DNA of 9,087 nucleotides from an uncultured Planctomycetaceae bacterium (GTDB lineage Bacteria > Planctomycetota > Planctomycetia > Pirellulales > JACPPG01). The notes under the pieces are model-generated. The model was given only the letters and a program-made list of their open reading frames with translations, searched no databases and was not told the origin of the DNA. The position numbers and the translations under genes are program-made. Below, piece by piece: positions 1-4,927 of this stretch. Where the stretch lies: positions 1-9,087 of the forward strand of contig CAMFLN010000071.1 in the NCBI GenBank assembly GCA_945957305.1, in the 5' to 3' direction. Each line of letters opens with the position of its first letter. The first letter of the stretch is position 1.

Positions 1-28
1 CTGCTGCACAGCTCGGTTGTTTCTCTCT

Positions 29-57
29 TTTCGCGATCCGCTGCGCAAATTTCGCGA
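29..57. repeat. Direct repeat pair TTTCGCGA, 21-bp period
   Basis: TTTCGCGA occurs at 29-36 and again at 50-57. The start-to-start spacing of 21 bp is about two helical turns, which would place both copies on the same face of the DNA. Each copy contains the palindrome TCGCGA. This is the geometry of a tandem regulator-binding site, but a chance repeat in GC-rich DNA cannot be excluded and no regulator is assigned. Confidence 0.3.
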
Positions 58-146
58 CCTGTTGTCCGAAAATTGCTAGGGTTGGGCCGCAAAATTTTAG
101 CGCAGCATTCCCGCGCTCCTCCCCAGAGCTTCCCCCCAGCTAACCT

Positions 147-162
147 TGGCTGGATTCATGCG
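147..162 (+). promoter_or_regulatory. Weak sigma-54 (-24/-12) promoter-like site
   Basis: TTGGCTGGATTCATGC has GG (148-149) and GC (160-161) separated by 10 nt, the invariant spacing of RpoN promoters. The -24 part reads TTGGCT against consensus TTGGCAC, and the -12 part reads ATGC against TTGC. It lies about 210 nt upstream of the first ATG. EPS operons in several bacteria are RpoN-dependent, which makes it worth listing, but the match is imperfect and could arise by chance. Confidence 0.18.
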
Positions 163-234
163 CCGCCTATCCTGAGGGGAATTATCGTATTTCGGGAAGT
201 TCGCAGAGCTTGCAAGGGGCGTCGATCTCACGCC

Positions 235-249
235 GTCGCGACCCGCGAC
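235..249. repeat. Inverted repeat, 6-bp arms
   Basis: GTCGCG (235-240) and CGCGAC (244-249) are perfect reverse complements with a 3-nt centre. It could be a small operator or hairpin in the leader. The arms share the TCGCG core with the direct repeats at 29-57, which hints at a common recognition element. This is read by eye only. Confidence 0.3.
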
Positions 250-301
250 TGGTGTGATCCGAGCGCAGCGAGGCTTTGCGAAAAGTGGCGCGCAGAGGGC
301 G

Positions 302-320
302 GGTTCGCAGGGAGCGAACC
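302..320 (+). repeat. Perfect hairpin, 7-bp stem, 5-nt loop
   Basis: GGTTCGC (302-308) and GCGAACC (314-320) are exact reverse complements around AGGGA. The hairpin ends 51 nt before the ATG at 372. No T-tract follows, so it is not a classical intrinsic terminator. A role as operator or 5'-UTR structure is possible but unproven. Confidence 0.4.
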
Positions 321-371
321 GTTGGCCCTTATTCACGCTCCAGCCCGATCGTTGCGCTGAAGATCAGGCCG

Positions 372-1238
372 ATGACCTATTTTGAACCAGCGGCAACCGG
401 ATGGCGACCTAGCCTGCCGGATTTCCGCGACTATACCCCCGATGCGGCGCCGGTGCTGGGATTGTTCCGGCAGTTGGCGGACAACGGCGCGTCGATGCCC
501 GTCGAAGAGGAGCAGGTTGACCTGTCGGAATACTTCGTCCGGCCGCCGGATCAACTGAACCTGCAGACCTCGACAGCGCATGCGTGCTTGGGGCTGGTCG
601 AGTATTTCGAGCGCCGCGCTATGGGGCGCGCTGTGCGGCTGTCGCGCTTGTTTTTGTACTACAACGCACGACGCCTGGCGGGTCATAGCGGTGACGTCGG
701 CGTGGATATGCGTAATACGTTCAAGGCGCTGATCCGTTGCGGCGTGCCGCCCGAAAGCAGCTGGCCGTATGATCCGCAACTCGCCGAGGTGACACCTGAA
801 CCGTTCCTGTATTGCCATGGAGCGGCCTATCGGGGGCTTTATTACGTCCGTATCGATCGTCGCAATCAGTCCGGGGCCGACACGCTCGAACAGGTCAAAA
901 GCTTTCTCGCTGCCGGATTCCCTGTCGCCTTCGGCGTGGCCATCCCTGGCGGCCTCTCGCGCGACGGCGTGATGCCTTATCGCCCCACGTTCGAGGCCGT
1001 TCAGGGGGGCCAAGCCATGCTGGCCGTGGGTTTTGACGACAGCTGGCTGGGCACCGCCCGCGGGGCTTTAAGAGTGCGTAACTCCTGGGGCGCGGATTGG
1101 GGTGAAAACGGTTACGGCTGGCTGCCTTACGCCTATGTCGAAGAGCAATTGGCCGTGGAATTCTGGACGCTCGTCGGGCGACATTGGCTGTCGGCCGGCG
1201 ACTTTGCGATTCCCGAGCTACAGTTGCCTCAGAGATGA
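372..1238 (+). CDS. Papain-fold (C1 peptidase-like) protein, probably catalytically dead
   Basis: This is a 288-residue homologue of bacterial C1 (papain-like) peptidases. The N-terminal TGWRPSLPDFRDY (residues 9-21) is typical of that family. The usual active-site block DQGxxGSCTA aligns without gaps to DQLNLQTSTA (60-69): the oxyanion Gln is kept (Q61) but the nucleophile Cys is Ser (S67, TCG at 570-572). The usual GGHAVLAVGYDD block reads GGQAMLAVGFDD (212-223), so the catalytic His is Gln (Q214, CAA at 1011-1013). The Asn of RNSWG is kept (N237). C72 lies five residues beyond the nucleophile position and is unlikely to replace it. There is no signal peptide or membrane helix, so it is probably cytoplasmic. 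A binding or scaffold role in the EPS machinery is inferred. The ATG at 372 is preferred to a TTG at 276 because family homology begins just after it. The stop overlaps the next start (ATGA). Confidence 0.85.
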   Translation: MTYFEPAATGWRPSLPDFRDYTPDAAPVLGLFRQLADNGASMPVEEEQVDLSEYFVRPPDQLNLQTSTAHACLGLVEYFERRAMGRAVRLSRLFLYYNARRLAGHSGDVGVDMRNTFKALIRCGVPPESSWPYDPQLAEVTPEPFLYCHGAAYRGLYYVRIDRRNQSGADTLEQVKSFLAAGFPVAFGVAIPGGLSRDGVMPYRPTFEAVQGGQAMLAVGFDDSWLGTARGALRVRNSWGADWGENGYGWLPYAYVEEQLAVEFWTLVGRHWLSAGDFAIPELQLPQR

Positions 1239-1456
1239 CCGTTCCCGGTGCGCCCAGGCGGCACCCGTGCCAGGCACGCGCAGCGCGGGTGTGGCAACCG
1301 GTAATGGTCTTGCTAGTGATTTCCGCGTGTGGGGCACGAGCGGATCGGGCGCAAGCAGTCATGGCCACGGTTCCCCGAACTGTCCATGCAGCTTCCACAC
1401 ACCGGCCGTTGCTAGAGGTGCCTGCGCACCTTAAACCTCGATCTGCAGAAAAATAG
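1235..1456 (+). CDS. Small putative lipoprotein (73 aa)
   Basis: This short frame begins at an ATG that overlaps the stop of the papain-like gene (ATGA, 1235-1238), the usual arrangement for translational coupling. The N-terminus carries several Arg residues (8, 9, 15, 18). It is followed by a hydrophobic run, PVMVLLVIS (22-30), and a lipobox-like I-S-A-C with Cys32 (TGT at 1328-1330). If processed, the mature peptide would be about 42 residues, rich in Ala, Arg and Pro, with no recognisable domain. An internal ATG at 1304 would give a shorter signal peptide starting right at the hydrophobic run. No homologue is recognised. Small lipoproteins do occur beside polysaccharide export genes, but the function here is unknown. 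The alternative is that this is a non-coding spacer, since another overlapping frame on the same strand (1102-1434) is also open. Confidence 0.42.
   Translation: MTVPGAPRRHPCQARAARVWQPVMVLLVISACGARADRAQAVMATVPRTVHAASTHRPLLEVPAHLKPRSAEK
1416..1431 (+). repeat. Short hairpin before the chain-length gene
   Basis: AGGTGC (1416-1421) and GCACCT (1426-1431) are exact reverse complements around a CTGC loop, with a possible G-T pair extending the stem. A competing pairing of GAGGT (1415-1419) with ACCTC (1435-1439) also exists. There is no T-tract, so it is not an intrinsic terminator. It lies 64 nt before the next start codon and may be incidental. Confidence 0.25.
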
Positions 1457-1484
1457 GCTGCGCGTCTCTCCTAAAAAATTGCTT

Positions 1485-1489
1485 GAGGA
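1485..1489 (+). promoter_or_regulatory. Ribosome binding site for the Wzz/GumC-like gene
   Basis: GAGGA lies 6 nt upstream of the ATG at 1496. It is one of the clearer Shine-Dalgarno matches in the window and fixes the start of the chain-length gene. Confidence 0.6.
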
Positions 1490-1495
1490 CAAACC

Positions 1496-3037
1496 ATGTT
1501 GTCAAGAAACGCCCGACGCTCAACGGCACGCGATCTCGTCCGCGTGCTCTTTCGGCACAAGCGTCCGATGCTCTGGTTTTTCGCCCTGACGATGGGCTCG
1601 GTCATCGCCGCGCTGATCGTCATGCCGCGCACCTATGTCTCGGAATCACGACTCTTCGTGCGGATGGGTAAAGAAAGCGTCGGGTTGGATCCGACCGCCA
1701 CGATGAGCCAGACCGTGCCGGTCGACGGCTCGCGGGAAAACGAAATCAACTCCGAACTCGATATTCTGCGCAGCCGCGTGCTGTTGCAGGACGTGATCGA
1801 TAAACTCGGTTCGGATACGATTCTCAAAGGATCGCCCGATGGCCAGGGAAGCATCGTCAGCACCCTGCTCACACCAGTTTCGGCTGTGGTGTCGTTCTTG
1901 ACCGAGACCGGCAGCATTTCCCCCGACGAACGCGCCATTCAAAAACTGACCAAGTCGATCACGTGCACATCGGCACGTAAATCGAACGTCCTTGTAGTCA
2001 AATGCACGGCTCGCGATCCTCGCCTGGCGCAGCAAATCGCGGACACGTTTGTGAACGCGTACCTGCTGCGGCACGCCAAGGCCAACCGCACCTCCGGTTC
2101 GCACGAGTTCTTTGTCGAGCAGGCCACCTTGTTGCAAAAGCAACTCGAGGACGCCAACGAAGCATTGCGCGAAGCCAAGAACAAGAACAGCTTGCTGTCG
2201 ATCGACGGCCAGCGCGACAACATCCAGGGCCAGATCAACGCGATCGAGACGCGCATCCTGGAAAACAATCGCTCGCGGGTGGCGTCAAACGCCAAGATCA
2301 ACGCCCTCAAGGCCACGCTGTCGCAAATCCCCGAGCAGCTCACCGCCGAGGAAGTCACGGGCCTGCCGAACCAAGCGGGCGACGCCATGCGGAATGAGTT
2401 GTACAAGCTGCAAATCGACGAAAAGTCGGCCGCCGCGCGTCATACCGAGGATCACCCCGGCTTGATCGCCATGCGACGCCAGGTCGAGGAAATGAAGGCG
2501 ATCCTGGCTGAACAGGAAGCACGCCGCAGCCAGACGACGAAGAAGCTCAATCCGCTGTTCCAGGATACGCGCCGCGAACTGCTGCTGGCCGAGGCGACGT
2601 TGGCCTCGGAGGAAGCGGAAGCCAAGTCGCTGGATCAACAGCTGACTGACGTGAAAGCGCGGATGCGGGACCTGAACGACAATCAGGAGCGGATCGCCGA
2701 CCTGGTGCGTCGCACGGAACTGCTCGAGACGAGCTATCGCGAATACGCCAAGAATCGCGAGCAGGCTCGCATTGACGAAGCCTTGGAAGGCGATCGCATC
2801 TCGAACGTGAACGTGGTCCAAGCACCGACCTTTGTCAGCAAGCCGGTCAGTCCCAAGAAGGCCTTGATGCTGGCTGGCGGTTTGATTCTAGGAGCGCTGG
2901 GTTCGGTTATCCTGGCATTCGTGATGGAACATTTCGATCGCTCAGTGAAGACGCCGGAAGAAGTCGAGCGCGAGCTTGGCGTGCCGGTGCTGTTGTCCGT
3001 CCCGCGTGCTATGCGACAAGAATACCAACACAATTAA
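1496..3037 (+). CDS. Wzz/GumC-type polysaccharide co-polymerase (chain-length determinant)
   Basis: This 513-residue inner-membrane protein has classic polysaccharide co-polymerase topology. A short basic cytoplasmic N-terminus is followed by TM1 (about 24-43), then the Wzz domain just after it (TYVSESRLFVR, 47-56; NEINSELDILRSRVLL, 82-97). A long, charged, probably coiled-coil periplasmic region (about 205-425) includes HPGLIAMRRQVEEMK (320-334). A Pro-rich stretch with SPKK (452-455) leads into TM2 (about 455-477), and a short cytoplasmic tail contains SVKTPEEVERELGVPVL. It has no fused kinase domain; the next gene, 10 nt downstream, supplies a separate CpsD-like partner. In the family, such proteins control polymer chain length and help export through contacts with the polymerase and outer-membrane channel. 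The family call is secure; the exact orthologue and polymer are not. Confidence 0.93.
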   Translation: MLSRNARRSTARDLVRVLFRHKRPMLWFFALTMGSVIAALIVMPRTYVSESRLFVRMGKESVGLDPTATMSQTVPVDGSRENEINSELDILRSRVLLQDVIDKLGSDTILKGSPDGQGSIVSTLLTPVSAVVSFLTETGSISPDERAIQKLTKSITCTSARKSNVLVVKCTARDPRLAQQIADTFVNAYLLRHAKANRTSGSHEFFVEQATLLQKQLEDANEALREAKNKNSLLSIDGQRDNIQGQINAIETRILENNRSRVASNAKINALKATLSQIPEQLTAEEVTGLPNQAGDAMRNELYKLQIDEKSAAARHTEDHPGLIAMRRQVEEMKAILAEQEARRSQTTKKLNPLFQDTRRELLLAEATLASEEAEAKSLDQQLTDVKARMRDLNDNQERIADLVRRTELLETSYREYAKNREQARIDEALEGDRISNVNVVQAPTFVSKPVSPKKALMLAGGLILGALGSVILAFVMEHFDRSVKTPEEVERELGVPVLLSVPRAMRQEYQHN

Positions 3038-3047
3038 GAGTGGTGAC

Positions 3048-3731
3048 ATGATTACGGCTACAGAACAATTTGCTCCCGCGCGTCCGGTTGATCCTCGCAT
3101 TGTGCCGATCATCGACCATTACCAGGCGCTTGTGCATCGGATCTTGTCCGAAACGTCCGAGCGGCAGGCATTGGCCTCGCTGGGCGTCACCAGCAGTGGC
3201 GACGCCGAAGGGGTCAGCACCGTGGCAGCCGGCCTGGCCATCACCGCGGCCAGCCTGTCGACACAGCCTGTGCTGTTGTTGGACATGAACCCTTCCGAGG
3301 TCAAGCATGCTGGCGCTTTGCATGTCTGGCGTCAGATGGGCATCCTCGACACGTCGTCGCCGACGGCGACCGCGACGAGTGGGGTCCGCCGTTCGCGCTA
3401 CGACAATCTGTCGGTGTTGTCGTGCCGGGACGCCGAGCAATTGAAGCCGCCGCCGTTCGATCGGACGCGGATTGAGCAACTGCTCCGTGACCTGGGCGAG
3501 GATTTTGGCTTAATCATCGTCGACCTGCCCCCCGCAACCGAATCGAGCCTGGCCCTGGCCACGGCCGGCTTGCTCAGCGGCGTGCTGTTGGTGATCGAAG
3601 CCGAACAAACCCGTTCAGAATCGGCACAACGTGCCAAGCAATATCTGCAGCAGTCTCAGGCGAATCTGCTGGGAGCGGTGCTCAACAAGCGGCCGCAACA
3701 CATTCCGGATTGGTTGTACGCCAGACTGTAA
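3048..3731 (+). CDS. CpsD/CapB-like BY-kinase-type ATPase with degenerate P-loop
   Basis: This is a 227-residue cytoplasmic protein of the MinD/BY-kinase fold. The order of motifs matches CpsD/CapB: SSGDAEGVSTVAAGLA (49-64) at Walker A, VLLLDMNPS (75-83) at Walker A', and LIIVDLPPA (155-163) at Walker B, with GAVLNK (209-214) near the C-terminus. Walker A normally reads GEGKST; here the Lys is Val (V56, GTC at 3213-3215). Walker A' normally reads DxDxR; here it is DMNPS, so the second Asp and the Arg are also changed. The Walker B Asp is kept (D159). The C-terminus lacks a tyrosine cluster, with only Y224 there. It probably partners the preceding Wzz-like protein, whose stop is 10 nt upstream, but kinase activity is doubtful. 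The ATG at 3048 is preferred because earlier in-frame starts lie inside the previous gene. A MinD-like non-kinase role is an alternative. Confidence 0.85.
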   Translation: MITATEQFAPARPVDPRIVPIIDHYQALVHRILSETSERQALASLGVTSSGDAEGVSTVAAGLAITAASLSTQPVLLLDMNPSEVKHAGALHVWRQMGILDTSSPTATATSGVRRSRYDNLSVLSCRDAEQLKPPPFDRTRIEQLLRDLGEDFGLIIVDLPPATESSLALATAGLLSGVLLVIEAEQTRSESAQRAKQYLQQSQANLLGAVLNKRPQHIPDWLYARL

Positions 3732-3742
3732 TTGTCGTCTTC

Positions 3743-3746
3743 AGGA
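3743..3746 (+). promoter_or_regulatory. Ribosome binding site for the sugar transferase
   Basis: AGGA lies 10 nt before the ATG at 3757 and 13 nt before a second in-frame ATG at 3760, inside the 25-nt gap after the CpsD-like gene. It supports starting the transferase here rather than at an upstream in-frame ATG at 3631 inside the previous gene. Confidence 0.4.
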
Positions 3747-3756
3747 ACAGGATGCG

Positions 3757-4893
3757 ATGATGCGCTTGCGCAAAATTACTAAAGTGATGCGTCGACGCCG
3801 AGCCAAGAAGAAGTCGCCGTTGGCGTTTTTGAACTCGGTCGAGCGGATGCGCGGCATCCTCGACCGCGAGCGGATGCGCGCCGACCGCGGCAACTCGATG
3901 TTTACTCTCGTGACCTTCACGTTGCCCAGTTCCCACAGCGCCGAGGATCTGGCGCAGTTGGGGACCATCGCGCAACAGCGCGTGCGCACCACCGACGAGG
4001 TGGGACTGCTCGGGCCGAATTGCATCGGCGCGATCCTGCCCGAGACCTCGACCACGGGCGCGTGGAAGCTGGCGGATGACGTGTGCATCAAGCTGCCGAC
4101 CGCGGCGCTGCGTGCGGCATGCGAAGTGGCCGTGTACGTGCATCCCTCGGACCGCGGCACGCCGAACTCAGAAGATCGCGAGACGGTTCAACAGCCCGCG
4201 AACGCCGATTCGGCCGAAACCGTGTTAGCCGGAGCGGGCAGCGTCGAGGCAGATCCCCGCGCCGCGCAGGCGATCCAACTGATGTTTGTGCAGGGGATGC
4301 CCCTGTGGAAGCGCGTGATCGATGTCGTGGTTTCGGCAACGGCCTTGTTGATGCTTACGCCGTTGTTCCTGGTGACCGCGATCGCCATCAAAGTGGCCTC
4401 GCCCGGCCCTGTGTTCTTCACGCAGATGCGGGGAGGGCTGGGAGGGCGTCCGTTCAAGATCTACAAATTTCGCACGATGCGTGTCGACGCCGAAGCCTGC
4501 AAAGCGGCGTTGCTTGCACTGAGCGAGCAGGATGGACCGGCCTTCAAATTGAAGAACGATCCGCGCATCACGCGGTTGGGAAGCTTCCTGCGCAAGACCA
4601 GCATTGATGAGCTGCCGCAACTGATCAACGTGTTGCTGGGGGACATGTCGCTCGTCGGACCTCGTCCGCTGCCTTGCGACGAGTCGGATCGCTGCCTGCC
4701 TTGGCAACAACGGCGGCTTGATGTCACGCCCGGCCTGACGTGTATTTGGCAAGTCGAAGGTCGCTCGCGAGTGACCTTCGACGAATGGGCTCGCATGGAC
4801 GTGCGATACATCCAATCGCGGTCTTTGGTCAAGGACGCCAAGCTGATCGCGCAGACACTTCCCGCGGTCGTGCTCCGCAAGGGTGCCTGCTGA
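3757..4893 (+). CDS. Initiating sugar-1-phosphate transferase with GGDEF-like N-terminal domain
   Basis: This 378-residue protein has two parts. The C-terminal half (about 182-378) is a bacterial sugar transferase of the polyprenyl-phosphate hexose-1-phosphate family (WcaJ/WbaP type). It has a basic LWKRVIDV lead-in, one membrane helix (about 186-212), SPGPVFF (215-221), KFRTM (237-241), the catalytic Asp-Glu pair in SIDELPQL (D284-E285), and SLVGPRP (298-304). It should transfer a sugar phosphate to undecaprenyl phosphate, the first committed step. The N-terminal part (about 22-128) resembles a GGDEF domain. GLLGPNCIGAILPET (83-97) aligns without gaps to the GGDEF signature region, but the signature itself reads GPNCI (86-90), so cyclase activity is not expected. 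A variable linker (about 130-170) joins them. The start at 3757 follows a 25-nt gap; 3760 is equally possible. The transferase call is firm; the GGDEF-like call is a motif-level inference. Confidence 0.92.
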   Translation: MMRLRKITKVMRRRRAKKKSPLAFLNSVERMRGILDRERMRADRGNSMFTLVTFTLPSSHSAEDLAQLGTIAQQRVRTTDEVGLLGPNCIGAILPETSTTGAWKLADDVCIKLPTAALRAACEVAVYVHPSDRGTPNSEDRETVQQPANADSAETVLAGAGSVEADPRAAQAIQLMFVQGMPLWKRVIDVVVSATALLMLTPLFLVTAIAIKVASPGPVFFTQMRGGLGGRPFKIYKFRTMRVDAEACKAALLALSEQDGPAFKLKNDPRITRLGSFLRKTSIDELPQLINVLLGDMSLVGPRPLPCDESDRCLPWQQRRLDVTPGLTCIWQVEGRSRVTFDEWARMDVRYIQSRSLVKDAKLIAQTLPAVVLRKGAC

Positions 4894-4927
4894 GCAGGTA
4901 CGCGGCGTGGCGATCTTGGAACGTACG

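Larger units (their letters stand above)
1..371. other. Non-coding leader upstream of the gene block
   Basis: No convincing gene was found in this stretch. The open frames on either strand have non-ATG starts or compositionally biased, Arg/Pro/Ala-rich translations with no recognisable domain. It holds a pair of TTTCGCGA direct repeats (29-36 and 50-57), an inverted repeat at 235-249, another at 302-320, and one weak sigma-54-like match near 147-162. No sigma-70 promoter with good -35 and -10 boxes could be picked out by eye. As the only stretch over 300 bases without a gene, and lying ahead of an unbroken set of co-directional genes, it is the best candidate for the operon's control region. 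The end of an upstream gene could lie outside the window. Confidence 0.5.

Noticed and set aside
73..360. 95-codon open frame with a TTG start in the leader
   Set aside because: It lacks a good ribosome binding site and any recognisable domain, and its composition resembles translated non-coding GC-rich DNA.
276..371. N-terminal extension of the papain-like protein from a TTG codon
   Set aside because: The added 32 residues are Arg-rich and unlike the family; homology begins just after the ATG at 372.
333..1013. 226-codon open frame on the - strand
   Set aside because: It is antisense to the papain-like gene, whose family motifs are clear; no domain is visible in the reverse translation.
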